A stretch of DNA of 64,000 nt from Kibdelosporangium persicum. Lineage in GTDB: Bacteria; Actinomycetota; Actinomycetes; Mycobacteriales; Pseudonocardiaceae. The notes under the pieces were generated by a model that was given only the letters and a program-made list of their open reading frames with translations, had not been told where the DNA came from and made no database searches. The stretch lies in contig NZ_JAAATY010000030.1 in NCBI RefSeq assembly GCF_013280595.1, forward strand, positions 1 to 64,000, read 5' to 3'. Of the stretch, positions 47,565 through 63,180 are shown in pieces (the stretch's first letter is position 1; the number at the start of each line of letters is the position of its first letter). A program made the translations under genes and the position numbers.

Positions 47565-48274
47565 CCATGGTCGTCCACTTGGCGTTGACGGAACTGCGGC
47601 TGCTGTTCCGCAAGAAACTGACCTTGGCGTCGGTGCTGCTGGTGCCCGCGGTGCTGTGCGTGACGGCCTGGCTGCAACTACGGGACCTGCCCGCCTCGGA
47701 ATGGCCGGTACAACTGGGCTTCACGTACGTCATGCTGCTGACGTTGTCGGTGTTCCTCGTCGCGACAACGGTGTTCACCGCACGCAGGCAATCCCTTGTC
47801 CTGAAACGGCTGCGTACTTCGGAGTTGTCCGACAACGGGGTGTTCGCGGGGATCGCGGGGCCGATCCTGGTCGTCGGGCTGGCCCAGTCGGTGATCTACT
47901 TCGGCGTCTCGATGGCGGTGGGCGCTCCGGTGCCGTCGCAGGTCGCCGTCGTCCTTGTTGGACTGGTCCTCGGTCTGCCGTCGGCGTTGCTCGCGGGCAT
48001 CGTGACGGCCGCGTTCTCGCGGAGTGTCGAGGTCACGCAGGTCACCGCGATCCCGGTGCTGCTGGTGGCGATGGCCGGGATGTTCATGCTGCGGTCCCCC
48101 GACGACATGGTCGCCACGATCGGGTCCGCGCTGCCGCTGGCCGGCCCGGGCGAGCTGATCGCCGAGGGCTGGGCCGGTTCGGTGCCGATCGTCTCGCTGG
48201 TTGCCACGATCGGGTGGTTGCTGGTCATGGGCTTCGTCGCACACCGGTTCTTCAAGTGGGAGCCCCGCCAGTAG
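47561..48274 (+). CDS. ABC-2 type permease
   Basis: 237 residues, six predicted membrane helices. The start GTG at 47561 overlaps the ATPase stop (GTGA); ATG at 47567 is an alternative. MVVHLALTELRLLFRKKLTL is typical of the cytoplasmic start of ABC-2 permeases. It forms the exporter with the upstream ATPase; the substrate cannot be told. Confidence 0.88.
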   Translation: MTMVVHLALTELRLLFRKKLTLASVLLVPAVLCVTAWLQLRDLPASEWPVQLGFTYVMLLTLSVFLVATTVFTARRQSLVLKRLRTSELSDNGVFAGIAGPILVVGLAQSVIYFGVSMAVGAPVPSQVAVVLVGLVLGLPSALLAGIVTAAFSRSVEVTQVTAIPVLLVAMAGMFMLRSPDDMVATIGSALPLAGPGELIAEGWAGSVPIVSLVATIGWLLVMGFVAHRFFKWEPRQ

Positions 48275-48279
48275 CAGCT

Positions 48280-48309
48280 TTGACTTATATAAACTGACGC
48301 TGTTAGATT
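48280..48309 (+). promoter_or_regulatory. Promoter of a probably leaderless mRNA
   Basis: TTGACT (48280-48285), an 18-base spacer and TAGATT (48304-48309), ending six bases before the ATG at 48316. Transcription should begin at or next to the start codon, without a ribosome binding site. The spacer contains the AT palindrome TTATATAA, unusual in this GC-rich DNA and a possible operator. Confidence 0.6.
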
Positions 48310-48315
48310 CCCGTC

Positions 48316-48927
48316 ATGACGGACCTCATCGAGCAGATCAACGCCGTCCGGCGGGCAGTCAGGAAGCAGGACTCGAAGCGCACGATCGTCCTCACCCAGG
48401 TCTACGACACGCGGATCGACGACGTGTGGAACGCCTGCACGAGCACCGAACGGCTGGCGCGCTGGTTCGCGCCCGTCTCCGGTGACCTGCGGCTGGGCGG
48501 CCGGTACGCGATCGAAGGCAACGCCAGCGGCACGATCGAGCGCTGCGACCCACCCAAGAGCTTCGCCCTGACCTGGGAGTACGACGGCGACCTCAGCCGG
48601 GTCGAACTCAAACTGACCACCGAAGCGGACGGCGGCACCCGCCTCGACCTGGAGCACCACATGACCGTGAACGACCACTGGCACGAGTACGGCCCAGGCG
48701 CCACAGGGGTCGGCTGGGATCTGGCTCTCGCGGGTCTCGCGGCGCATCTGGCCCAGAAGTCGCTGCCGCCGGAAGAGGAACTGGCGGCGTCCGCCGAGGG
48801 CGTGGAGTTCGTGCGGCGCAGCAGCGAGGACTGGGGCCAGGCGGGCATCACCGCGGGCGAGGACCCAGCGTGGGCGAAGGCGGCGGCCGACCGGACGACC
48901 GCCGCCTACACGCCCGAGGCCCGGTAG
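48316..48927 (+). CDS. SRPBCC (AHSA1-like) domain protein
   Basis: 203 residues. The helix-grip fold is recognisable by VYDTRIDDVWNACTSTERLA, RWFAPVSGDLRLGG and SFALTWEYDGD, the AHSA1/START-like family. Actinomycetes have many such proteins with hydrophobic pockets; ligands are mostly unknown. In many genomes they sit with an ArsR regulator, but none is adjacent here. The 3' end overlaps the convergent DinB gene by 22 bases. Confidence 0.85.
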   Translation: MTDLIEQINAVRRAVRKQDSKRTIVLTQVYDTRIDDVWNACTSTERLARWFAPVSGDLRLGGRYAIEGNASGTIERCDPPKSFALTWEYDGDLSRVELKLTTEADGGTRLDLEHHMTVNDHWHEYGPGATGVGWDLALAGLAAHLAQKSLPPEEELAASAEGVEFVRRSSEDWGQAGITAGEDPAWAKAAADRTTAAYTPEAR

Positions 48928-49424
48928 AGATCCCTGAGCACGCCGATCTCGCCGCCGTGGTGGCAGACCTCGCGAGTGATGTGCAGGACCAGCGTGGCGA
49001 ACGGATACTCAGCCCACGGCCCTTCGGCCTCACCGACCGGGGCTTCCAGGTCCACGGTCCGCACGCCCTCGCGCCACGCTTCGTAGTTGTCACGCAACAT
49101 GGTCAGCGCGGTCTCCGCGTTCGCCGGCCACGAGACGGCCTCAAGGGTCAGTGATCCGTCGCCGAAATGCGCACTGGCCCGCAGCCCGAAGCAGCCGATC
49201 GCGATGTGGGCGATCCGCCAGGCGATCGTGGTCATCGGTGGCGGTTCAGGCGCCGGGTACTGCCAGTCGGCGAGGTACGAGCCGTCAGGTTGCCGCCGGA
49301 TACTCCACATGTCCGGCACCGGCTCCCAGAAGTACTCCTCGTCGGTGAGGCCCTGGACACGTGGCCACAGATTCCGGTCCCAGTAGAACCCGAGCTGGTC
49401 CAGCAACTGTTCACGCCAGTTCAT
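48906..49424 (-). CDS. DinB superfamily protein
   Basis: 172 residues, four-helix bundle. WRIAHIAIGCFGLRASAHFG and VLHITREVCHHGGEIGVLRD carry the His residues typical of the DinB metal site. Family members include thiol-dependent transferases and many proteins of unknown function. It is convergent with the SRPBCC gene, with overlapping ends. Confidence 0.82.
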   Translation of the reverse strand: MNWREQLLDQLGFYWDRNLWPRVQGLTDEEYFWEPVPDMWSIRRQPDGSYLADWQYPAPEPPPMTTIAWRIAHIAIGCFGLRASAHFGDGSLTLEAVSWPANAETALTMLRDNYEAWREGVRTVDLEAPVGEAEGPWAEYPFATLVLHITREVCHHGGEIGVLRDLYRASGV

Positions 49425-49556
49425 GCTCCCCGACGTTAACGTTCCACCGCCGCTCGGTCCTCAGACCGACGGTCTGGACGCGCACATGACCGCTATCACC
49501 GCCCGGTTCGCCATGCCGTTGCCAAATGCACAACTGACCGCGGAAGTGCAGGCCGG

Positions 49557-49841
49557 CTACCGGCCCAGCCGCTCCCTGATGAGCCCCTTCACCTGATCCG
49601 CGGGAACGCTTCTCTTCACTGGCTCACCAGTTCGCAGTATGTGCTCGGCTCGTCGCAGCATCCTCCGGTGTGCCTCGGGATCAACCCGAGTCATCCGCGC
49701 AATGCGACGCCAATGCTCCAGTGTTCTGTGGAGTTCCCCAAGGCTCTGTGATTCGGCCGCGGCCTTGAGCGCACGGCGACAGTCGCGGTCGAACGCCGCC
49801 ACTTCGTCAGGCAGCAAGGCGGCACGGATCGTCTGAGTCAC
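49557..49841 (-). CDS. DUF6247-like protein
   Basis: 94 residues from a GTG at 49841 (VTQTIRAALLPDEVAAFDRD), preceded by GAGGA. The FDRDCRRALKAAAESQSLGE...LEHWRRIARMT pattern is that of DUF6247, often found beside RelE/YoeB-like toxins in actinomycetes; no such toxin is adjacent here. An ATG at 49895 is in frame, but the stretch between would be encoded by a terminator hairpin, so I prefer the shorter form. Confidence 0.62.
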   Translation of the reverse strand: MTQTIRAALLPDEVAAFDRDCRRALKAAAESQSLGELHRTLEHWRRIARMTRVDPEAHRRMLRRAEHILRTGEPVKRSVPADQVKGLIRERLGR

Positions 49842-49863
49842 GAAGTCCTCATCCGGACATGGG

Positions 49864-49890
49864 AAAGGCCCCGGCGGAACCGGGGCCTTT
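49864..49890 (-). terminator. Terminator behind the broken rpoC copy
   Basis: A perfect 11-bp stem (49864-49874 with 49880-49890) with a 5-nt loop, ending in TTT. It is 15 bases past the stop of the rpoC fragment and may be the original terminator of rpoC. Confidence 0.75.
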
Positions 49891-49904
49891 CCCATGCTAG
49901 CTAA

Positions 49905-50111
49905 GCGTCAGCGGTAGTCGCGGCCGAAGTCGTAGTCGTCCAACGGAACCGCGGCGCCCGTACCGGTGCCGAACACATCCGGGGTGTAGTAGCCGTCGTC
50001 GTAGGACGGGATCGCGTATGTGCATCTGCGCGGCCCGCGGGCCCATCACGCGCAGCACCTCGTGCGGGTCCGGAGTACCTTCCAGCAACTGCTGGCCGAC
50101 CGACACGTGGT
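49905..50111 (-). pseudogene. Rearranged duplicate of the rpoC 3' end
   Basis: Bases 49905-50018 are identical to 51242-51355 (the end of rpoC including its stop), and 50020-50111 are identical to 51803-51894. In the copy the two pieces are joined directly, losing the 447 bases between them and shifting the frame, so it cannot encode a functional tail. Both pieces match without a mismatch that I could find. The right end of the copy lies two bases from the stop of the NYN gene, which stands between it and the intact rpoC. Confidence 0.93.
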
Positions 50112-50112
50112 G

Positions 50113-50946
50113 CTACTGAGCGGAATGATGCCCACCGCCAATGACGCCCCACCAAGCAGCGCGAACATTGCGTTTCAACTGTTCATCGTTGCGCAGATTC
50201 TGACCGATCTCCCGCTCCACGGCGGTAAGCAACTCGATGTCCAATGGGCGAGGGATGCGAGGTCTGTCGGAGAGGAGTTCCATAAGTTCGGTCTCTTCAG
50301 CCTGGTCACGCCACTGGGTAGCGAAAGCCACCGCCGCGTGTGTCGCACGGTGACTAGTCGATCGAACTGCTGGTTCCCCCTGTGTCACAGCGCTAGTTGA
50401 CTGAGGGAGCCCACGTCGGTCGAAGACCCCATGCAGGTCATCAGCGGAAAGTGTCCACAGCCGATCGGCCTCATAAACCAGCTCCCGGGACTGGTTGAAA
50501 CCAGTCACCGCCTCGATACCTACAAGTACGACGCGAACGCCGTAGTCCTGCACCGTCCGCACACCCTCATGGAGATCTTCATCCCCACTGACCAGCACGA
50601 TGTCGGCAACTGCTCGATGCTGCGCGAGTGTGATCATGTCTCGATATATGAGGGCATCTACACCTTTTTGCTGATTCTGCCCGTTGAGGCGACCAAGCCT
50701 CAGCTTGACGTCGTGCTGCCCTGCAATCGTCTGCTGCTCCTCGGTTCGAATACCGTCGCGAGCCGCGTCATACCAATAGGTGCGTAGCACCTGCAGAGCC
50801 AACCCAGTCCTCACCCTGTCAGCTAGCCGTTGGACGAACAAACTGGCATTCAGCACGAGGTCCGCTCTCGAGCGCGTACCGCAGCACAGTTGGCCACCGG
50901 CAGCGTAGAGATAGCCGGCATCCACCATGATCACGCTGCGATCCAC
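50113..50946 (-). CDS. NYN-domain protein (predicted PIN-like ribonuclease)
   Basis: 277 residues from a GTG at 50946, preceded by GGGAGG; the frame runs on to 51015. The NYN/LabA-type acidic residues are D9 (IMVDAGYLY), D97 (KGVDALIYRDM) and D122/D124 (VSGDEDLHEGV). NYN proteins are metal-dependent nucleases of the PIN superfamily, and some act in defence or RNA processing. The C-terminal third is unknown. The base composition is clearly less GC-rich at third positions than in the neighbours, which with the flanking rpoC duplication points to recent transfer. Confidence 0.85.
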   Translation of the reverse strand: MDRSVIMVDAGYLYAAGGQLCCGTRSRADLVLNASLFVQRLADRVRTGLALQVLRTYWYDAARDGIRTEEQQTIAGQHDVKLRLGRLNGQNQQKGVDALIYRDMITLAQHRAVADIVLVSGDEDLHEGVRTVQDYGVRVVLVGIEAVTGFNQSRELVYEADRLWTLSADDLHGVFDRRGLPQSTSAVTQGEPAVRSTSHRATHAAVAFATQWRDQAEETELMELLSDRPRIPRPLDIELLTAVEREIGQNLRNDEQLKRNVRAAWWGVIGGGHHSAQ

Positions 50947-50967
50947 GTAAACCTCCCACAAAACAAA

Positions 50968-51013
50968 GAGGGCCATCCCTAGGGACGGCCCTCGGCCACT
51001 CAACGGAGTGGCC
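50968..51013 (-). promoter_or_regulatory. Attenuator-like hairpin pair in the NYN leader
   Basis: Transcribed leftwards: first a 7-bp hairpin (51013-51007 with 51000-50994), then directly a 13-bp near-perfect stem (50993-50981 with 50980-50968, one G-U, very tight loop) followed by TTTGTTTTG. The ribosome binding site of the NYN gene follows. The second stem plus U-run looks like an intrinsic terminator placed before the gene. Confidence 0.55.
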
Positions 51014-51188
51014 ATGCAAAGGCGCTCTCGCGCACCCTAAAGGATAGCCATCGTCCAACCGGCTAGTCAAACGTAGTCATACCCTCAGTGACAACGCCAG
51101 GCTTGCACCGCAAAGCCGTGCTCATGACAGCGGCGAGGTCCGACTAGTTCTTCACTGACAAGAGCCTAGCGAACACATTCAGTACAGC

Positions 51189-51226
51189 AGGAAGGCCCTC
51201 AGTGCGAGTGCACTGAGGGCCTTCCT
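51189..51226 (-). terminator. Terminator of the rpoBC operon
   Basis: A perfect 16-bp stem (51189-51204 with 51211-51226) and a 6-nt loop, 19 bases after the rpoC stop. Confidence 0.82.
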
Positions 51227-51244
51227 CCTGCTTGCTACGAGGCG

Positions 51245-55144
<3,900 letters not shown>

Positions 55145-55232
55145 GTCGGTTCTTCTCCCCTTTGGTTGAAGACAGCAGATTCGGGGGATCAGGCCTGGTG
55201 GGGCGGCAGCGGGCCGCCCCACCTGGGCGAGG

Positions 55233-58718
<3,486 letters not shown>

Positions 58719-58756
58719 GATGCGTCCTTCCAGGGACTATGAGCGGTTGAGCGGCC

Positions 58757-58786
58757 GCGCTAGCAGGCAACTAACGCAACTGTCAA
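58757..58786 (-). promoter_or_regulatory. Candidate rpoB promoter
   Basis: On the minus strand TTGACA (58786-58781), an 18-base spacer and TAGCGC (58762-58757), about 40 bases before the start codon. A second -10-like TAGGAT is at 58810-58805. The whole 58719-59001 region (283 bases) has no gene. Confidence 0.42.
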
Positions 58787-59001
58787 GGGTGCTTGATGCC
58801 CAGAATCCTAGCTCTCGGGTAAGGGCGCACGGAAAGTGGGCAGAGCAAAGACGCAGTCTAGCCAAAATAGCGGCGACTGTCCAGGGGTCGCAGACACGAC
58901 CCCACGCTCACGACAACAGCGTGACCCTGACCGGTTCTCCAGTCAAGGGGCCACGCGGTGTTCACCCACGTGGACGAGCAAATCCAAGCCTGTTGGACCA
59001 G

Positions 59002-59550
59002 CTAGCGGGGGATAGAGGCTACCAGGTGTTCGACCGTTTCGTTGATCAAGGGTAGGCACAGCGAGTGATGGGGCACGCACAGATCCTCGAGCACGCCGCC
59101 CAGCGCGGCCTCGAAAACCCGCACCGCCGGGGCCGGAAAAGGTGACCGACACCACACCACGAAGTCGTAGTCGGCGGCTTCCCAGGCGACCGTGTCCTCG
59201 ACCCGGCTCATCACGTGGTGCTGGACGTGTTCGTGCCGCAACTGGCGGGCGGCCCGGTAGCGGGCGAGCTCGTCGAGCACCGGACGGACGGTGATCACCA
59301 GGCTACTGGCGCGCACGGCGGCCGACTCGGCCATCCGCGCGATGGTGATCGCGTCCTCCGCGGTCCGGCCGTCCACCTTCGCCAGCGTGTCGATCGACGA
59401 CTCGGGGTCCGGGCGGGACCGGGCGCCGATGGTCAGCGTCGCCGGGCCGAGGCGCTTGACGAGCGCGTCGACGACCTCCGTCTTGGCCGGAGTCGTCGCT
59501 CCGGTCACCGCGACGAGGGTTCCGCGGTGCGAAGGCAGAGCTATCTTCAT
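59002..59550 (-). CDS. Unknown protein upstream of rpoB, degenerate P-loop-like start
   Basis: 182 residues, ATG at 59550 (MKIALPSHRGTLVAVTGATT). LVAVTGATTPAKTEVVDALV resembles the beta-strand, loop and helix of a Walker A site, but lacks the GKS/T. TIGARSRPDPESSIDTLAKV and DYDFVVWCRSP follow. No signal peptide or membrane helix. I recognise no named family. It could be a regulatory or inactive NTPase-like protein. Confidence 0.6.
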   Translation of the reverse strand: MKIALPSHRGTLVAVTGATTPAKTEVVDALVKRLGPATLTIGARSRPDPESSIDTLAKVDGRTAEDAITIARMAESAAVRASSLVITVRPVLDELARYRAARQLRHEHVQHHVMSRVEDTVAWEAADYDFVVWCRSPFPAPAVRVFEAALGGVLEDLCVPHHSLCLPLINETVEHLVASIPR

Positions 59551-59731
59551 CGCGCTCGGGACGCTACCGGCCGTCGCCCGTGATCAGCGGCGTTCGCGCG
59601 CACGGTTCACTCGACCGTGTCCGCCGCCCTTTGCCGGCGAGGTCGTCTTCCCGACCTGCGTCCTTCGTGAAATTCCGTACTGCCCTTACCCGATGCTCTG
59701 ATGTACCCCGAGATTCGGGGATTCAATCCAC

Positions 59732-60307
59732 TTACGAAGTGGCGGCCGGTTCGGCGATTTCGGTGAGCGCCTCCACGACGTGCCGCAGCCAGTCGGTCAG
59801 GTTCCGGTCGTGCACGAAACGAGCCGGATCGGTCCTGGGCATGGTGTGCCGGTGCGGTTCCGTGCCTGCCGGAACCGGCCACACGCCCGCGGCGACCGCG
59901 AACACCGTGCGCATGTTCGGCACGGCGGCCTGCCAGGCGTCGATCTGGTGACGTTCCCGCAGGACGACGACACCGCCGGTCTCCGGCAGCGAATCCAGCA
60001 CGAGCCGGGCGCCCGCGTAGAGCCAGCGCACCACGTCCGGTTCCCACCACAGCCGGACCGGTTCGGGTTCCTCCTCCGGGATGATCTCCCGCAATGCCGC
60101 GACCAGCGGCGGATATTCGGCGGGCGTGGTGGCCAACGGGATGCCGATTGCCTCGGCCGTGGGGTCGTCGCTCGTATATTTGGTATACCGCCACTCGAGC
60201 AACTCGCCATATCCGGCCATTTGCCTGCGCAGCCATGCCACCGCGTGCGGGCTGAACACACCGATCAGCTCGTCACCGGCACGGTCCCAGCAGACAGTGA
60301 GGTGCAC
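59732..60307 (-). CDS. Hypothetical protein
   Basis: 191 residues from a GTG at 60307 (MHLTVCWDRAGDELIGVFSP). The middle is rich in Glu/Pro (IIPEEEPEPVRLWWEPD) and the protein lacks membrane segments. The family is not recognised. Codon use looks native. It lies between the unknown gene before rpoB and the mce operon, with gaps of about 180 bases on either side that hold nothing I can identify. Confidence 0.6.
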   Translation of the reverse strand: MHLTVCWDRAGDELIGVFSPHAVAWLRRQMAGYGELLEWRYTKYTSDDPTAEAIGIPLATTPAEYPPLVAALREIIPEEEPEPVRLWWEPDVVRWLYAGARLVLDSLPETGGVVVLRERHQIDAWQAAVPNMRTVFAVAAGVWPVPAGTEPHRHTMPRTDPARFVHDRNLTDWLRHVVEALTEIAEPAATS

Positions 60308-60486
60308 AGATCCACGAATACCCGAGGATCAATTCCTACGCCACCGATTCATTCGAATTCATACGCCGATCCGATGACCGAGTCCGCCCGGTGGGACCGC
60401 TGTGGTCGTTCGATGAAGTCCTCGTTACGTGGAATGGAAGAAACGTGGACCAACGAGCACCGCGGCGGCACACCACCGGGATGGCG

Positions 60487-61377
60487 TCACCGGGGGTTCT
60501 CGAAGAAGTCCAGTTTGACGATCTTCCATTTGCCGTCGACGCGGCGCATGTCCATGGCGAACTGGGTGGGGCCGCCGGACGGTTGCTTGTCCGCGCGGGT
60601 GCCGACCTGGTCGGCGAAGACCAGGACACGCGCGTCGTCGCCGGCGAGCCGGACCACGCCGACGTTCACCGGGTTGACCACGACCTGGAGCTTCTGGTTC
60701 TGGATGTCGGCCTCCAGGGCCTTCATCGACTTGTCGTACTGGTCGACGGCTTCGCCTGCCAGGTACTCCTTGGCGCGTTTGGTCGCACCGGGCATGTCGT
60801 CGAACTTGTACGACAGCACCGCGGTCACCGCTGTGTTGGCGGCGCCGACGACGTCCTTGGTGGCGTTGACGTCCGCCAGCACCTCGTTGCCCGAGCCCAC
60901 CCTGGCGTCGCTGACCTTCTGCGTGAACCAGAACCCGAGGCCGCCCAGCAGCAACGCCACGACCACCAGGATCACCGGCACCGTCAGGTTCGGCCGCTGC
61001 CGCTCCGGCTCGGCTTCGGCCGAGTCCTCGTCCGGCTCCTCAGTGGCTTTCTCCGAAGGGGCTTTCTCCGAAGGGGCTTCCGCCGAGGCGGGTTCCTCCG
61101 AAGCAGCGGGCTCGTCCGGTTTTGCGGGCTCCGGCACCGGCTCGGACCACACCGTGTCCTGGTCGGCCGTGTCCTCGACGAACGGCTGCCGGTCGACCGG
61201 ATCCTGGGGGCGCGGTGGCTCCGGCTCGGCGGTCTGGTGGCCGTTGGCGGACTCCTCGCCGGTCACGGGGACGTCGAGCGACGGCGTGGCCTCTTCCTCC
61301 GAAGGGCGCCGGTGCAGGCCCGCGACCTTGGGGCGCCGGGACGGCGGGGTGGCGGGACGGCGGCGAGGGGGTGGCAC
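60487..61377 (-). CDS. Mce-associated membrane protein, long cytoplasmic N-terminus
   Basis: 296 residues from a GTG at 61377. A disordered acidic/Pro-rich region at 1-130, one membrane helix at about 131-153 (TVPVILVVVALLLGGLGFWF), then an alpha+beta extracytoplasmic domain ending KWKIVKLDFFENPR. This is the architecture of Mce-associated (Mas) proteins, which stabilise Mce lipid transporters. Last gene of the mce operon here. Confidence 0.82.
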   Translation of the reverse strand: MPPPRRRPATPPSRRPKVAGLHRRPSEEEATPSLDVPVTGEESANGHQTAEPEPPRPQDPVDRQPFVEDTADQDTVWSEPVPEPAKPDEPAASEEPASAEAPSEKAPSEKATEEPDEDSAEAEPERQRPNLTVPVILVVVALLLGGLGFWFTQKVSDARVGSGNEVLADVNATKDVVGAANTAVTAVLSYKFDDMPGATKRAKEYLAGEAVDQYDKSMKALEADIQNQKLQVVVNPVNVGVVRLAGDDARVLVFADQVGTRADKQPSGGPTQFAMDMRRVDGKWKIVKLDFFENPR

Positions 61378-61411
61378 GGTCGGTGTCCTTCCGGGAACTT
61401 CTGGCCGGGAA

Positions 61412-61924
61412 CTACTGGCCGGTGGCGGAGTACGGGACCTGGCGCAGCGCTTTGACCTTCCAGCCGTCGTCGGTCTGGTCGAGCGCGGCCTCGATCCGCA
61501 GCCGCTTGGTCGTCGGCGCCTTGTCGCTCTCCTTCACGGTCGTGTCCACCACGACCAGGAGGCTGGCCTCCTTCTTCTGCAGGTTCACGTCGGTCACCGC
61601 GGTCTCCCGGACCGCGGCCGTGGTGACCACCTTGGCGTCGGAGATCCGCTTCTTGAAGTCGGCCTGGTTCTTGGCGTAGTCGTCGTGCACGGCACCGGTC
61701 GACACGTCCAGGAAGCGCTGGTAGGTCGCGTCCACGTTGGTGTGGTCCAGCGAGGTCAGGGTCGCCACGGCGGCGGACCCGACCGTGCTGACCTCTTCCC
61801 GGGTGCGCCGCACGTCCGAGTCGTCCCCGCTGGCCGCGGCCCACCAGACGCCGAACACCGCGGCGAAGACGCCCGCGACCACGACCAGCGCGATCGAGCC
61901 GTACAGCAGGTAGCGGTTCGTCAT
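61412..61924 (-). CDS. Mce-associated membrane protein
   Basis: 170 residues, ATG at 61924 (MTNRYLLYGSIALVVVAGVF). One N-terminal membrane helix, then a small domain with YQRFLDVSTGAVHDDYAKNQ and a final GWKVKALRQVP. The start overlaps the mce stop (ATGA). Same family as the downstream gene, but without the long cytoplasmic part. Confidence 0.85.
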   Translation of the reverse strand: MTNRYLLYGSIALVVVAGVFAAVFGVWWAAASGDDSDVRRTREEVSTVGSAAVATLTSLDHTNVDATYQRFLDVSTGAVHDDYAKNQADFKKRISDAKVVTTAAVRETAVTDVNLQKKEASLLVVVDTTVKESDKAPTTKRLRIEAALDQTDDGWKVKALRQVPYSATGQ

Positions 61925-63180
61925 GATCCTCCGAGCGTCTGCAACAGGTCGAGCGGTCCGGCCGTGTGCGGCTCGCCGAGCACGCCGATCAGGCCCGCGG
62001 AGCCCTCGGCCAGCTGCTCGCCCGGCCTGCCCGCGTTGGCGTGGATCTGCGCCTGCGACGGTGCGGCGATTTTCCCACCGTACGGCGCGTTCTGCGCGCC
62101 ACGCACGTTGATCGGGCTGCCGACCGGTTCCGCGCAGTATGCCTTCTCGTTCGTCGGGGCAGGCGCCACGTCGTTGCCCGGCCGCCGGGTGGTCTGCTCG
62201 TAGCCCTTCACGCACGGCGGCGGGTTGAAGATGTTCAGCGCCAGGCCGAGGTGCGCGGTGCCGTCGCCGGGGGCCACGGTGTTCGCACCGACCGCGACCA
62301 CCGGGTACGTGACCAGTGCCTGTTCGAGGCCGGCGGTGCGGGTGACCAGGATGTTCGACGTGGTCAGCAGGTTCGCCAGGACCACGCTCAGCCCGGTGCC
62401 GGACTCCCGCAGCAGGCCGCTGACCTGCTCGGCCGCCTGCGGCGTCGCGGCGATCAGCCTGCGGATGTCGCCGTCGGAGTTCTTCAGCTGCTCGTTCAGC
62501 TGGGCCAGGCTGTGGGAGAAGGACTTGATGTTGCCGGACTCCGCGTTCTGGGTGTCCAGCACGGTCCCGGCGTTCTCCAGCAGCTCGATGGTTTGCGGCA
62601 GGTTCTCCCGCGCGGCCTTGGTGAACTCGCCGGTCGAGTCGAGCAGCTGCGCCAGGTCCGGGCCGGTGCCCGCGAACGCCTTGTCCAGCTCGTCCACGAC
62701 CGTCTTCAGCGACTCGGTCGGCACCGAGACCACCAGGTCGTCGAGGTCCCGCAGGACCTTGTCGGTGGACAGCGGCGTCTTGGTCCGGTCGGCCAGGATC
62801 ACCGAGTCGCCGCTGAGGTACGGCCCGGCGTCCTTCGCCGGTTGCAGGTCCACGAACTGCTCACCCACCGCGGACCGGTTGGCCACCACCGCCTGGAGGT
62901 CCGACGGGATGCGCGGCGCGTCCGGCCGGATGTTCAGGTCCACTTCGAGGCCGTCGCGCGTCAGCCGCATCTCGCCGACCCGGCCGACCTGCACCCCGCG
63001 GTACGTCACCTCGGCGTTGGTGAAGATGCCGCCGGAGTCGTGGAGCTGAAGCCGGACCGTGTAGCCGTCCCGGCCGAAGACCTTTCCGACGTCGGTGAAC
63101 CGGAACAGCGCGTACACCACCGCGACGATCGCGATCACGAAGAACGCGACGATCTGCAACCTCGTCCGCTTGGTCAGCAC
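61921..63180 (-). CDS. MCE family protein (MceF position)
   Basis: 419 residues from a GTG at 63180 (VLTKRTRLQIVAFFVIAIVA), overlapping the previous mce stop by seven bases. One N-terminal membrane helix is followed by the MCE domain (GYTVRLQLHDSGGIFTNAEV, YRGVQVGRVGEMRLT) and a long helical region that forms the needle. Mce complexes move lipids or sterols across the envelope. Its place directly before the Mce-associated genes is that of mceF in six-gene operons. Confidence 0.9.
   Translation of the reverse strand: MLTKRTRLQIVAFFVIAIVAVVYALFRFTDVGKVFGRDGYTVRLQLHDSGGIFTNAEVTYRGVQVGRVGEMRLTRDGLEVDLNIRPDAPRIPSDLQAVVANRSAVGEQFVDLQPAKDAGPYLSGDSVILADRTKTPLSTDKVLRDLDDLVVSVPTESLKTVVDELDKAFAGTGPDLAQLLDSTGEFTKAARENLPQTIELLENAGTVLDTQNAESGNIKSFSHSLAQLNEQLKNSDGDIRRLIAATPQAAEQVSGLLRESGTGLSVVLANLLTTSNILVTRTAGLEQALVTYPVVAVGANTVAPGDGTAHLGLALNIFNPPPCVKGYEQTTRRPGNDVAPAPTNEKAYCAEPVGSPINVRGAQNAPYGGKIAAPSQAQIHANAGRPGEQLAEGSAGLIGVLGEPHTAGPLDLLQTLGGS

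Noticed and set aside
49842-49895. ATG start at 49895 for the DUF6247-like gene
   Set aside because: The extra 18 codons would be encoded by the terminator hairpin at 49864-49890, and a GAGGA site precedes the GTG at 49841.
49897-50155. Small frames across the rpoC fragment as genes
   Set aside because: They read the duplicated rpoC pieces in shifted or joined frames. The DNA is fully explained as a rearranged copy.
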